Below are positions 1 to 8,369 of a DNA stretch of 44,318 nucleotides, one piece after another (positions within the stretch are counted from its first letter, which is position 1; every line of letters starts with the position of its first letter). The notes beneath the pieces were generated by a model. It saw only the letters and a program-made list of their open reading frames with translations, did not search any database and had not been told where the DNA came from. Made by a program: the position numbers and the translations under genes. The stretch is taken from NCBI GenBank assembly GCA_900102065.1, contig FMVK01000018.1, positions 1 to 44,318 of the forward strand. The letters run 5' to 3'. Source of the stretch: Lachnospiraceae bacterium XPB1003 (GTDB taxonomy: Bacteria; Bacillota; Clostridia; Lachnospirales; Lachnospiraceae).

Positions 1-40
1 AGCTGCGCCATCCGAACCGTCCATAACCTCAACTCAGGGG

Positions 41-296
41 TGGAATTTACTTTTGCGAAAAGCACACGCTAAATTCGACCTCCGGTTAGATTGCGCCTTT
101 TTGCATCGGAAAAGGTTGATTTACCGCCATTTTACTCGCTTTATGCCAGTGTTTCAATCTATTTGGTTTTGTAAGTTCCACTTTGGAATCGTAACTTCCA
201 CTTTGGAATTGTAAGTTCCGCTTTTTTCCTCTTTTCTCTGATATCAGGAATTTACTCTTGCAAGAGTTATCCGAAACAGGCATTTACTTTTGCAAA
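41..296. repeat. Cluster of short direct repeats, possible insertion-element end
   Basis: Two families of short repeats lie in about 250 bp without a credible gene. A 20-bp unit beginning GTAAGTTCCACTTTGG occurs at 171-190 and 191-210, with a degenerate third copy from 211. A TTTACTTTTGC motif occurs at about 47-57, a near copy at about 250-260 (one base different), and again at about 282-292. Multiple subterminal repeats of this kind are known at IS21-family ends, where transposase binds. The matching transposase genes would lie left of the window, so the assignment is inference. Nothing else is recognisable up to the first gene. Confidence 0.4.
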
Positions 297-391
297 CTGG
301 AACCTCGGATTCCAATTCAGCAAGAATTTGATTATAATGTCAAAAACGTTGTGAAAAAGTAATAATAAGTGGTAGAATTTAAATTATATTA

Positions 392-406
392 TATGCAAAC
401 TGCATA
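392..406. promoter_or_regulatory. 15-bp palindrome upstream of the hxs-region operon
   Basis: TATGCA-AAC-TGCATA is a perfect 6-3-6 inverted repeat in the AT-rich leader about 140 bp before the first gene of the operon. It could be an operator. The stretch 300-546 also has TATAAT-like runs (for example 333-338), but no convincing paired -35 box, so the promoter of the operon cannot be placed with confidence. Confidence 0.25.
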
Positions 407-546
407 AAATATTGCATGGCTGAAGACAAGGGAAAAATAATGGACGCGTGGGGATATAGGATGGGGTTATAGCATAGCTGGAGCTTAAGGTTCAGGTATG
501 AAATAAGCGAATATTAAACCAGAAGATTAATATAGGAGGAAATAAT

Positions 547-1218
547 ATGCAAAAAGATAATAAAAAACTTATAACGATAATATTGGTGATTTCAGCGGTT
601 ATTATAGTTTCTTCATTATGTGTTATTGGCGTTATTAAAGTAGTAGTTCCTTTTTTTTCCAACATGATTGATGATTCTGATGACAAAAAAGCAAAAAACC
701 CTTTTAAAGAATCTACTGATATAACTGTTTACGATGTAAAGAGACAGCTAAGTCCGATTGCTGAACTGGCAACTTATCAAATGACATATGATGGGAAAGA
801 AAAAATAGAAGATTATAAGCAATTGGGAGATTGGAATGTCCCGCTTACAAAGCATACTATTGACGTTGATTATCAAGGCGTGATCAAAGTTGGGTTTGAT
901 ATGGATGATGTTGATATAAGTGTTGATACTGATGAAATGGTTATATATGTTGTCCTTCCGAGAGTTGAAGTTCTTGATCACTACGTAACGTACGAATCGG
1001 ATGATGATAACAATATAATAAATTCAATTAAATCAGATGAAGTCGAAAATTATCTTAATGAAGAGGTAAAACCTCGGGAACTCGAAAAGGCAATTGAAAA
1101 TGGAATATATGAAGACGCCGAAGAAAATGCAAAGAAGGTTATAAAGGATCAGCTTAGCTATTTTGAAAAATACGAATTTGATATAGAGTTTTCCCAATCA
1201 TTAACGGACAAAAAATAA
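547..1218 (+). CDS. DUF4230-family membrane-anchored protein
   Basis: 223 residues with a short basic N-terminus, one strongly hydrophobic membrane segment at about residues 9-36, and an acidic extracytoplasmic or cytoplasmic domain. The body shows the DUF4230 pattern: an early 'LSPIAELATYQ' block, a central beta-rich stretch with alternating acidic residues, a 'VVLPRVEVLDH' strand, and a helical C-terminal part. The family's biochemical role is unknown. The start is fixed by AGGAGGA about 6 bp before the ATG. It is the first gene of a run of ten plus-strand genes, 39 bp before the zinc-ribbon gene, so co-expression with the Hxs system is likely though its role there is unproven. Confidence 0.75.
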   Translation: MQKDNKKLITIILVISAVIIVSSLCVIGVIKVVVPFFSNMIDDSDDKKAKNPFKESTDITVYDVKRQLSPIAELATYQMTYDGKEKIEDYKQLGDWNVPLTKHTIDVDYQGVIKVGFDMDDVDISVDTDEMVIYVVLPRVEVLDHYVTYESDDDNNIINSIKSDEVENYLNEEVKPRELEKAIENGIYEDAEENAKKVIKDQLSYFEKYEFDIEFSQSLTDKK

Positions 1219-1257
1219 AAACATATTTATTGTTACTTATCATTAAGGAGGTATATT

Positions 1258-2079
1258 ATGCCGCTTACTAAAGCACAATGCTCAAACTGTGGAGGAGCCA
1301 TTGAAGTTGATTCAAGTAAAGAAGCTGCTATATGCCCATTTTGTAATACACCATACATAGTTGAAAAGGCAATTAATCTGTATAAGACAGAGAATCATAT
1401 TGTAAATAACATTACATATAATAACGGCGACGGACTAACTCCGGAACAAAGAATTAAAAATGCATTTATTTTTATTTGGAATAATGATAATCGTTCGGCA
1501 GGGGAAATGATAGATGCATATATGCGTTTAAGACCGGATGACTATAGAGTTTGGTTAGGAAAATACTATTGTAAGGATAAATGGGATAGACTTTCGCTTG
1601 ATAGTGCGGCTAAAACTGCACCTCCAGATTTTTCAGATAGGCTGCATCAACAAGTAGCATTGATTACTAATATTTTTCTTAAAAGAGATGAAATACAGAA
1701 GTGTAAGAATGAGGAAGAGAATTTAAAGTGGTTTATAAAATCTAAAAAACCAGAGTCTGTTTTTGTTGGGATGATAGGACTGGGGATGATAATTATTCCA
1801 GCATATATTTTGATTAACGGTGATGGTTTCTCAGCGTTTTCGATACCGTTATTTGCAACCATTATAGGTGGATTTATTATGTTTTTTAGTAGTTTTAATC
1901 GCTTCCTAAGGAAAAGAAAGTCAGCTAATGATTTGCCTAAAGTGTCTGCATATATTAAAGATGAGGAGTCTAAATATTTAGGGATGATTAAGGAAAAAGA
2001 AGCTAACGATAAAAGCTTTCTTGATTATGTATTGCAAACATTTGAGTATGAGACGAGTAGGGGGAATTATGATAATTAA
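1258..2079 (+). CDS. Zinc-ribbon membrane protein
   Basis: 273 residues. An N-terminal zinc ribbon is formed by C8-x2-C11 and C26-x2-C29 (CSNCGG and CPFCNT). A soluble, possibly repeat-like helical part follows, then two hydrophobic segments at about 165-210 and a charged coiled C-terminus. The ATG follows AAGGAGG at good spacing. The end overlaps the start of hxsD, so the two genes are probably translationally coupled. Zinc-ribbon membrane proteins recur in this window (8370, 31536, 32718, 33070), but this one shares only the ribbon with them. Function unknown; by context it could be an accessory or anchor of the peptide maturation system. Confidence 0.7.
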   Translation: MPLTKAQCSNCGGAIEVDSSKEAAICPFCNTPYIVEKAINLYKTENHIVNNITYNNGDGLTPEQRIKNAFIFIWNNDNRSAGEMIDAYMRLRPDDYRVWLGKYYCKDKWDRLSLDSAAKTAPPDFSDRLHQQVALITNIFLKRDEIQKCKNEEENLKWFIKSKKPESVFVGMIGLGMIIIPAYILINGDGFSAFSIPLFATIIGGFIMFFSSFNRFLRKRKSANDLPKVSAYIKDEESKYLGMIKEKEANDKSFLDYVLQTFEYETSRGNYDN

Positions 2080-2413
2080 ATATCCGATAGACATTTATCC
2101 TAAAGAAGTTCTTATAAAAGCATCTTTTAGATTTCTGGATCAAGCATATATTCATATTGATAAAGAAAATGATAATTATATAGTAACCATTACGCCGAAA
2201 GAGGCGGACGATGAGATATCACAAGGTGAGTTTGATAACGAAATGCTGGCTCAGGCTGCAAGATATGCTGTTTTCACAAGGACAAAAGCGATTCGCGAGA
2301 TTATCTTGGGAAGGGCAATGGCATCGACAATTATAGATAATAATACTAATGAAGAATACACGGAAGTAAATACTGATGTTGATGATATATTAAAGGATTG
2401 GTTTGATAAATGA
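2069..2413 (+). CDS. hxsD: His-Xaa-Ser system protein HxsD
   Basis: 114 residues, starting at the ATG behind GTAGGGGG; an upstream in-frame ATG would add 16 residues inside the preceding gene and lacks a site. The sequence matches the HxsD pattern: 'YPKEVLIKASFRFLD', a strand with 'DNYIVTITP', then the 'EFDNEMLAQAARYAV' helix followed by T..IRE.I..RA. HxsD is the small partner protein of the His-Xaa-Ser radical SAM system; a precursor-recognition role is plausible but is inference. It overlaps the preceding gene by 11 bp and the next by 4 bp (ATGA). Confidence 0.85.
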   Translation: MIIKYPIDIYPKEVLIKASFRFLDQAYIHIDKENDNYIVTITPKEADDEISQGEFDNEMLAQAARYAVFTRTKAIREIILGRAMASTIIDNNTNEEYTEVNTDVDDILKDWFDK

Positions 2414-2607
2414 ATAATAAACTTTGTAAAGAATTTTATGAAAATGATGCTCTCTTAAAGGCTATACAGGCTTATAAGAGTCTGGCTGATATTTCTTTTA
2501 CAGAAGATGATAACTATTATTATTATAATATCAACAAAAGTGATTATGAACCTGATCTTGTGGCTAATGAATTTGAAAACTATATTTTAGGAATTATGAA
2601 CACATGA
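2410..2607 (+). CDS. Miniature HxsD-like protein
   Basis: 65 residues, overlapping the end of hxsD and the start of the peptidase gene by 4 bp each. It appears to be a shortened paralogue of its neighbour: 'YENDALLKAIQAYKS' aligns with 'YPKEVLIKASFRFLD', 'EDDNYYYYNI' with 'ENDNYIVTI', and 'NEFENYILGIMN' with 'GEFDNEMLAQAA'. It stops where HxsD continues into its C-terminal helix. It is therefore probably a second small partner protein. The similarity is read by eye and no function can be assigned beyond context. Confidence 0.65.
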   Translation: MNNKLCKEFYENDALLKAIQAYKSLADISFTEDDNYYYYNINKSDYEPDLVANEFENYILGIMNT

Positions 2608-3635
2608 TTGTATTACCTTTAACTGCTGTGGTTTTAGCGCATGTCTTATGTCTTATTACTTCGGTTACCGACATAAGAAAAAATCGAATCAGCAACAAGC
2701 TCCTTTTGGTATTTGTAACATTGGGAATTATTCTAAACATTGCCCAGTTTATTTTTAAAACACACATAATATGGAATATTTATTTTTTTAATCTGACACT
2801 TGTAATTATTTTTTCGTTGCTGCTATATATTTTACACATTTGGGCTGCGGGTGATAGCAAGTTACTTATTGCTATGGGATTATTGATACCCGCAAACTAC
2901 TGCATAATAAACAATAAAGTTATTCCCTGGTGCGTTATTGTTGTTGCATTTAGTTTTGGTATTAGTTTTATTTATCTTATTTTTGAATCAATTTGTCTTT
3001 TTATTAGGGATAAAAGCTCGTTTTCATTATCGAATGTAAAGAAGAATATCAAAACTTTCTTTATTTCATTTTTGAGAAATATTGTATATATATCATTAGT
3101 ATTAAAACTTGAAAATTACTTTGCCAGAGAGTGGTTTGAAAATCATGCAATAGCAATGATAGGAATTAATATCAGCGTAATACTTTTAGTCTCATCGATT
3201 AAAGTATTAAAAAAATGGATTTCTGTTGTGATTGCATTGGAGATATCCGTGGTTTTTTCATTTTTTTCGGGGGAATGGTTTTTTAGCATTAGTAGATTAA
3301 AATACTATATTCTTTTAATTATTGTAATGCTTATACGAGTTATGGTCAGCGAATACAATTATATGTCGATCCCTACGTCAGAGGTTAAAAAGGGAATGAT
3401 TCTATCAAGTCTTACAACTGTATTCATGACAAAATCAAGAATAAAAAATCTTCCGGGAATTTCTCGTGAAGATATGCGGAGCAGACTAACCGAAGAAGAA
3501 GCCGTTGCTGTTGTTAAATGGGGGAATAGCAAAGGTGGGTTAAAAGAGGTGCAGATTGTCAGAAAAATACCGTATGCTATTTTTATTTTTATTGGTCTAA
3601 TAATTTACTCAATAATATGGGGGATTTTTAATTGA
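2604..3635 (+). CDS. A24-type prepilin peptidase-like membrane protein
   Basis: 343 residues with many membrane segments. The N-terminal half shows both aspartate motifs of A24 (GxGD) aspartyl proteases: D23 in 'TDIRKNRISNK' and D84 in 'AAGDSKLL'. About 200 further residues follow, with more membrane helices, a cytoplasmic block beginning near 'IPTSEVKKGM', and a last membrane helix, which is longer than stand-alone CpaA/TadV-type enzymes. No pilin or secretion genes are nearby. Its place between the HxsD-like gene and hxsC suggests it trims or processes the HxsA precursor or another exported partner (inference). It shares 4-bp overlaps with both neighbours. Confidence 0.75.
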   Translation: MIVLPLTAVVLAHVLCLITSVTDIRKNRISNKLLLVFVTLGIILNIAQFIFKTHIIWNIYFFNLTLVIIFSLLLYILHIWAAGDSKLLIAMGLLIPANYCIINNKVIPWCVIVVAFSFGISFIYLIFESICLFIRDKSSFSLSNVKKNIKTFFISFLRNIVYISLVLKLENYFAREWFENHAIAMIGINISVILLVSSIKVLKKWISVVIALEISVVFSFFSGEWFFSISRLKYYILLIIVMLIRVMVSEYNYMSIPTSEVKKGMILSSLTTVFMTKSRIKNLPGISREDMRSRLTEEEAVAVVKWGNSKGGLKEVQIVRKIPYAIFIFIGLIIYSIIWGIFN

Positions 3636-4741
3636 ACGAAAAATTATCAGCCTTTAATGGCGTAAATAATATATATAAGATTTCCTTTGATGGAAAAAAA
3701 GCTGAAGAATATGTTGAACAAAATCTAAATGTTCTTTTGATTCGGGATAAACATGCGTTTTTATTGCCGGAAAAAAACTCTTTTGAACTAACTGATGACG
3801 AATATGATTATTTGCTAAATCTTGGGGATGAGGCATGTTTGGAAGTGAATGAAACCGGGAGAATAGCGAATGTTTTCGGAAAAAGGTATGACAATACGTT
3901 ATACATAACGGATAAATGTAATTCGAATTGTATTATGTGTCCGATGGCTGAGGTGACACGCAGAGACGGTCATAACGTACCTTTTGAAATTCTTAAGGAA
4001 CTAGTAAGGTATATGCCACCTGATATGGAACATCTAACAATTACAGGAGGCGAGCCGTTTATTATTCGAGAAAAAATATTTGATATTCTAAATGATCTTA
4101 AAGCGTGTAATAAGGTATGGGGGTATCTTCTTCTCTCTAATGGAAGAGTATTTTCTAACAAGGAATATTGCTTAAGGTTTGCTTCTTCTGTTCCAGAAGA
4201 TTTTCTGGTAGGTATTCCTATTCATGGGCCGAATTCTGAAATTCATGATTCAATTTCTCGGAGCCCAGGTAGTTTTGAACAAACTATAACAGGTATTCAT
4301 AACCTTTTGGCGACACATAAAGTGTCGGTTGAAATCAGGATTGTAGTAAATAAAATCAATGCTTCTCGATTAAGTGATATTGCGAAACTTATTACAGAAC
4401 AATTTCCACGTGTGAATAGTGTTAAGATAATGGGGATGGAGATGCTGGGAAATGCATTTATAAATGCAGAAACAGTATGGATTCCTTACGAAGATGCGTT
4501 TATATATATAAAACCGGCCATTGATTATCTGGTTCATAATTCAGTTGATGTTCAATTATACAATTTTCCGCTATGCTTTATTGACAAATCGTATTGGAAT
4601 CTATGTGCAAACAGTATTACGGATTATAAAATCAGATATCTTGATGAATGCAATAATTGTCAAGAAAAAAATTATTGTGGTGGAATTTTTACCGGAACAG
4701 ATAAATTTTTAAAAGGGAGCGTTAAACCCATATTTTTATGA
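3632..4741 (+). CDS. hxsC: His-Xaa-Ser system radical SAM maturase HxsC
   Basis: 369 residues beginning with TTG (overlapping the previous stop as TTGA), supported by GGGGGA upstream. The radical SAM cluster motif is C96-x3-C100-x2-C103 (CNSNCIMC), followed by the 'TITGGEPF' SAM-binding block. The C-terminus has several cysteines (LC, NLC, ECNNC, NYCGG), suggesting an auxiliary Fe-S binding region like SPASM or twitch domains. HxsC is the second of the paired radical SAM enzymes in this system. The reaction on HxsA is not known to me; modification at the His-x-Ser repeats is inferred from the family set. Confidence 0.85.
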   Translation: MNEKLSAFNGVNNIYKISFDGKKAEEYVEQNLNVLLIRDKHAFLLPEKNSFELTDDEYDYLLNLGDEACLEVNETGRIANVFGKRYDNTLYITDKCNSNCIMCPMAEVTRRDGHNVPFEILKELVRYMPPDMEHLTITGGEPFIIREKIFDILNDLKACNKVWGYLLLSNGRVFSNKEYCLRFASSVPEDFLVGIPIHGPNSEIHDSISRSPGSFEQTITGIHNLLATHKVSVEIRIVVNKINASRLSDIAKLITEQFPRVNSVKIMGMEMLGNAFINAETVWIPYEDAFIYIKPAIDYLVHNSVDVQLYNFPLCFIDKSYWNLCANSITDYKIRYLDECNNCQEKNYCGGIFTGTDKFLKGSVKPIFL

Positions 4742-6123
4742 TAAACTATTTCAATTTTAAGAAATTTAATGATAAGTATTTGATTACAAATGACTTTGGA
4801 CGTCATCAATTTGTTTCGTTTGATACGTTAAAGAAACTGGTGAATGGTGATGAAGAATTGGATGAACATGAATATTCTTCGCTAAAGGATGATTTTTTTA
4901 TCACAGGAGATTCGCAGCATGCCTATCTTGAAAAGTGCACTCCGTATTTACGTGATGCTAAAAGTCATCTTTTTCAACCAACTAGCTTATTTATCTTTGT
5001 TTTGACTAATTCATGTAACCTGAATTGTGTTTACTGTCAGGCGCAATCAGAATCAAGCATCAAAAAAGGACTGATGTCAAAGGAAATCGCGAAAAAAGGG
5101 GTCGACATTGCATTACAATCGCCAACGGATGCAATTACAATTGAGTTTCAGGGTGGGGAACCATTATTAAATTTTGACACGATTAAGTATATTATTGAAT
5201 ATTCTTCAAGTGTAAATTCTGTTAAAGCAATATCCTACAATCTTGTTTCAAATCTATCTTTGCTGACGGAAGAGATTGCGGATTATTTATGTGAGCACAG
5301 AGTTCAAGTGTCAGTTTCACTAGATGGCCCGGATTATGTTCATAATAATAACAGACCATTTAGAATTGGTGGGGGGAGTTATGAGGCGGCTATACGTGGG
5401 ATAGAAATGCTTCGCTCCAAAGGCGTGGAACTTGGTGCGATACAAACTACTACTAAACATAGCCTTAATCACGCTAAATCTATAATAGATACTTACGTCG
5501 AGTTAGGATTTGGTAGTATTTTTATTAGGCCGCTTACACAGCTTGGATATGCTCAAGATCATTGGGATAAAATAGGTTATTCGGCAGAGGAATTTATAGA
5601 ATTCTATAAAGAATCACTTAACTATTTGATTAATAGAAATTCAAATGGTATATTAATTAGTGAAGGGCATGCGACCATTTTTTTAACTAAAATTCTGAGA
5701 GGTTTTTCTAATAATTACATGGAATTAAGGTCTCCTTGTGGAGCAACTATTGGCCAAATGGCTTTTTATTATGACGGTAATATTTACACGTGTGATGAGG
5801 GGCGAATGGTTGCGGAAATGGGAGATTCGGCTTTTCGACTAGGCGATGTGTTTTCGTGCGATTATAATAAGTTGCTTGACTCAGGCGTATGTAAAACTGT
5901 TTGTTCTGCTAGCTGCCTTGAAGCTATTCCGGGATGCTGTGATTGTGTTTATCAACCGTATTGCGGTGTCTGCCCTGTAATTAACTACGCAGTTGACAAA
6001 GATTTATTTGCTCGAAAAACAAATAACAGATGTAAGATTTATTCGGGAATACTAGATTACTTATTTGACATATTTAAAAACAAACCTGAAAACGTTGATA
6101 TTTTTAAGAGGTGGATTGTATGA
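4738..6123 (+). CDS. hxsB: His-Xaa-Ser system radical SAM maturase HxsB
   Basis: 461 residues, ATG overlapping the hxsC stop (ATGA). An N-terminal domain of about 80 residues may be a precursor-binding region. It is followed by the radical SAM motif C93-x3-C97-x2-C100 (CNLNCVYC) and 'IEFQGGEPLL'. The C-terminal SPASM-like region carries many cysteines, from 'RSPCGAT' and 'YTCDEG' through 'CCDCVYQPYCGVCPV' to a final 'NRCKIY'. This layout is that of peptide-modifying enzymes of the anSME/SPASM type and of HxsB. It is expected to install a modification on HxsA together with HxsC; which enzyme does what cannot be read from sequence. Confidence 0.87.
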   Translation: MINYFNFKKFNDKYLITNDFGRHQFVSFDTLKKLVNGDEELDEHEYSSLKDDFFITGDSQHAYLEKCTPYLRDAKSHLFQPTSLFIFVLTNSCNLNCVYCQAQSESSIKKGLMSKEIAKKGVDIALQSPTDAITIEFQGGEPLLNFDTIKYIIEYSSSVNSVKAISYNLVSNLSLLTEEIADYLCEHRVQVSVSLDGPDYVHNNNRPFRIGGGSYEAAIRGIEMLRSKGVELGAIQTTTKHSLNHAKSIIDTYVELGFGSIFIRPLTQLGYAQDHWDKIGYSAEEFIEFYKESLNYLINRNSNGILISEGHATIFLTKILRGFSNNYMELRSPCGATIGQMAFYYDGNIYTCDEGRMVAEMGDSAFRLGDVFSCDYNKLLDSGVCKTVCSASCLEAIPGCCDCVYQPYCGVCPVINYAVDKDLFARKTNNRCKIYSGILDYLFDIFKNKPENVDIFKRWIV

Positions 6124-6881
6124 AAAATGAGAATGAAAAGCCTAAGTTTCCCCAAATTGGAAGTAGTATTGAAAATTATATTTATGATGAAGAAGGAAAC
6201 ATTACTAGGAGTAAAATATTAGCTGTTGGCTCCCTTGTAATTTTGCTTAGTATGATATACTCGATGGATGTATTTGCCGGACATAGATCTCATTCATCAC
6301 ATAGGTCTCATAGTTCACATAGATCGGGTAGTGGCGGGCACTCTTCACATGGCTCACACTCGTCCGGAAGTCACTCTTCCCATTCATCACATTCTTCTGG
6401 TAGCCACTCTTCTCATGCTTCGCATTCATCAGGCACCGGAACTCATAGCTCGGCTGCTCCTACATCTACAACGTCCGGCACAAAAAATGGTTACTCAACA
6501 AGTGGCTCTTCAGGATCTTCGAATACCAATACTTCGGGTAGCTCTTCAACCGGAACTGTTCAAAATGTAATTTTAACAGGACTTCAGGCATTCCCTTATA
6601 CTTCTGGGTGGAATTGTATATTTGATGCATCTTTTTATGCTACAAATAATCCTGATGTTGTTGCGTCAATTGGAAATAGCCCGGATGTGCTATTACAACA
6701 TTTTATTGATTACGGAATGGCAGAAGGAAGGCAAGCCAGTGCTGAATTTAATGTAAGCGTTTATCAAGCAAATTATCCGGACTTGGTTCGGGCGTTTGGA
6801 GTGGATTTAAAATCATATTATCTCCATTACAAAGATACGGGAAAAGCAGAAGGCAGAATTGCATATACAAGTATTAAATGA
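6120..6881 (+). CDS. hxsA: His-Xaa-Ser repeat precursor HxsA
   Basis: 253 residues, starting at the ATG overlapping the hxsB stop; a GTG 9 bp earlier is possible, but AAGAGGTGG favours the ATG. Layout: charged leader 1-30, hydrophobic signal or anchor 32-53 ending 'DVFAG', then 15 His-x-Ser units between H55 and H109, mostly HSS with HRS, HGS and HAS. A Ser/Thr/Gly linker with no fixed repeat runs to about 150. Residues about 165-247 form two copies of a module with 'NNPDVV...HFIDYGMAEGRQ' and 'NYPDLV...HYKDTGKAEGRI', which I associate with clostridial surface proteins. It is the presumed substrate of HxsB/HxsC, exported and exposed at the envelope. Confidence 0.88.
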   Translation: MKNENEKPKFPQIGSSIENYIYDEEGNITRSKILAVGSLVILLSMIYSMDVFAGHRSHSSHRSHSSHRSGSGGHSSHGSHSSGSHSSHSSHSSGSHSSHASHSSGTGTHSSAAPTSTTSGTKNGYSTSGSSGSSNTNTSGSSSTGTVQNVILTGLQAFPYTSGWNCIFDASFYATNNPDVVASIGNSPDVLLQHFIDYGMAEGRQASAEFNVSVYQANYPDLVRAFGVDLKSYYLHYKDTGKAEGRIAYTSIK

Positions 6882-8302
6882 GAAAAAAGGGTATTGTCGT
6901 TAAGATGATACCCGTTTTCGTTAATAAGTGGAAAATGGTAGATGTCAATATCGATAAAAGGAAAGATAAAAAGCGCGCGAGATTATCGAGACGATTCTGT
7001 TTCATAATAGTTCTATTAATTTCTATTTCAGGGAATCTGCTATATTGGGCTGCTTATTATCCTGGCGGTTTCAATCTTGATGCTTATGGACAATGGATGC
7101 AAATAAATGGGGATCTTCCTTATAACAATTGGCATCCATTTTTCATAACGGGAATATATTGGCTATTAACAAGAATTGTAAATAGTTTGGCATTTTGTAT
7201 TTTTTTCCAGGTTCTTTTATTTTCCGTTTCGTTTTCTGTTTTAATTTATAAAGTTGAAAAATGGTGCCTCAATAAATGGTGGATTATTCTAATTGCTTTT
7301 GCTGTGGCATTTAATCCTGCGGTTGAACTGAATAATGTATGTTTAATTAAGGATGTTTACTTTACCATTGAAATGATGTGGTCCTGGATCATATTAATTG
7401 ATGTTTACAATTCTAATGGTGAAGTATTAGACGGAAAAGGAAAGTATTCAATTGTATTAATATCAATTGTAATGATTCTTACTAGACATAATGCATATTT
7501 TTATGTTTTTCCGATGCTGATAATGCTTGGGGTAGTATGGAAAACAAAATGGAAAAGCGTTTTACTAATAACTGCGACTGTGATTATTTCTGTAGCCATA
7601 ATTGAGGGGCCGATTTATTTGTTAATCCATGTTGAACCACACGATAACCCGAAGGGTGAAGTTATTGGAATTCCTATGGCTGTAATGGCCAATGCTCTAA
7701 CCACTGATCTGGATAATACGCCGGAAGAAGTAAAAGAATTCTTGTTAGATATTGCAGACTATGAGTTTTGGGAAGAGAATTACATTACGGGGGAGTGGGA
7801 CTCAGTAAAGTGGGATATAGATAGTTCAAGGATATTTCATGATAAAAGCCTGGTGGATATATTTATTATGGCAATTAAAACGGCAGGAAAGTGTCCGAGA
7901 GCCGCTTTTGAGTCTGTACTTTGGAATACTCGAGTGGTATGGCAAATTGTTGGAAAATCAGAATGGAGTACAGAAGTATACATAGAAGATAATATTTATG
8001 GAATTAAAGACGGTGGGCTAGAAGACTTAAAATTATTTTTTAAAACTATTATTTCGTTCAGTGAGACTTTAATTGGTTCAACTTTAATCTGGAATCTTGG
8101 AGGGTACATACTAATAATTGTATTATCAATGTTATATTATTTACGTAATAATAGTAAAATATTAGTATTTGATATACCGTTATTATCTTATGTTTTTTTG
8201 ACCATGTTACTGTTGTGTGGACCGAGTTACCGTTATTTCTATATGCTTCCGATAATCACATGGCCAAATTTGATTTTGCATATTAAAGCAGAAAAAAGAT
8301 AA
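6878..8302 (+). CDS. DUF6020-like polytopic membrane protein
   Basis: 474 residues with about ten hydrophobic segments. Near the N-terminus 'YYPGGFNLDAYGQW' followed by 'NNWHPFF' gives the Asp and Trp-His-Pro pattern of GT-C-like and DUF6020 proteins, and a soluble loop at about 250-330 precedes the last helices. GT-C folds transfer sugars from lipid-linked donors, so a role in glycosylating the exported HxsA serine-rich region is conceivable, but this is inference only. The ATG overlaps the hxsA stop by 4 bp, tying the gene to the operon. A downstream ATG ten codons in is an alternative start. Confidence 0.65.
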   Translation: MRKKGIVVKMIPVFVNKWKMVDVNIDKRKDKKRARLSRRFCFIIVLLISISGNLLYWAAYYPGGFNLDAYGQWMQINGDLPYNNWHPFFITGIYWLLTRIVNSLAFCIFFQVLLFSVSFSVLIYKVEKWCLNKWWIILIAFAVAFNPAVELNNVCLIKDVYFTIEMMWSWIILIDVYNSNGEVLDGKGKYSIVLISIVMILTRHNAYFYVFPMLIMLGVVWKTKWKSVLLITATVIISVAIIEGPIYLLIHVEPHDNPKGEVIGIPMAVMANALTTDLDNTPEEVKEFLLDIADYEFWEENYITGEWDSVKWDIDSSRIFHDKSLVDIFIMAIKTAGKCPRAAFESVLWNTRVVWQIVGKSEWSTEVYIEDNIYGIKDGGLEDLKLFFKTIISFSETLIGSTLIWNLGGYILIIVLSMLYYLRNNSKILVFDIPLLSYVFLTMLLLCGPSYRYFYMLPIITWPNLILHIKAEKR

Positions 8303-8369
8303 TTTATGTTGAATGGCAGTAACCGAGGAAAAAAAAGCATAGCAGGCATATTGTAAGTGGGGGATGACT

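Noticed and set aside
86-283. Minus-strand open frame of 65 codons across the repeat region
   Set aside because: Its codons come from the short repeats, it has no ribosome site and no recognisable domain.
401-416. Second Fur-type box (TGCA-N8-TGCA) before the Hxs operon
   Set aside because: Half-site spacing differs from TGCA-N7-TGCA at 37694 and 37746, and TGCA pairs arise easily in AT-rich DNA.
6268-6570. Alternative-frame reading and repeats across the hxsA His-Ser tract, looking like a DNA repeat array
   Set aside because: The repeats are the codons for His-x-Ser; unit length and spacers are irregular, so it is neither a CRISPR array nor a second gene.
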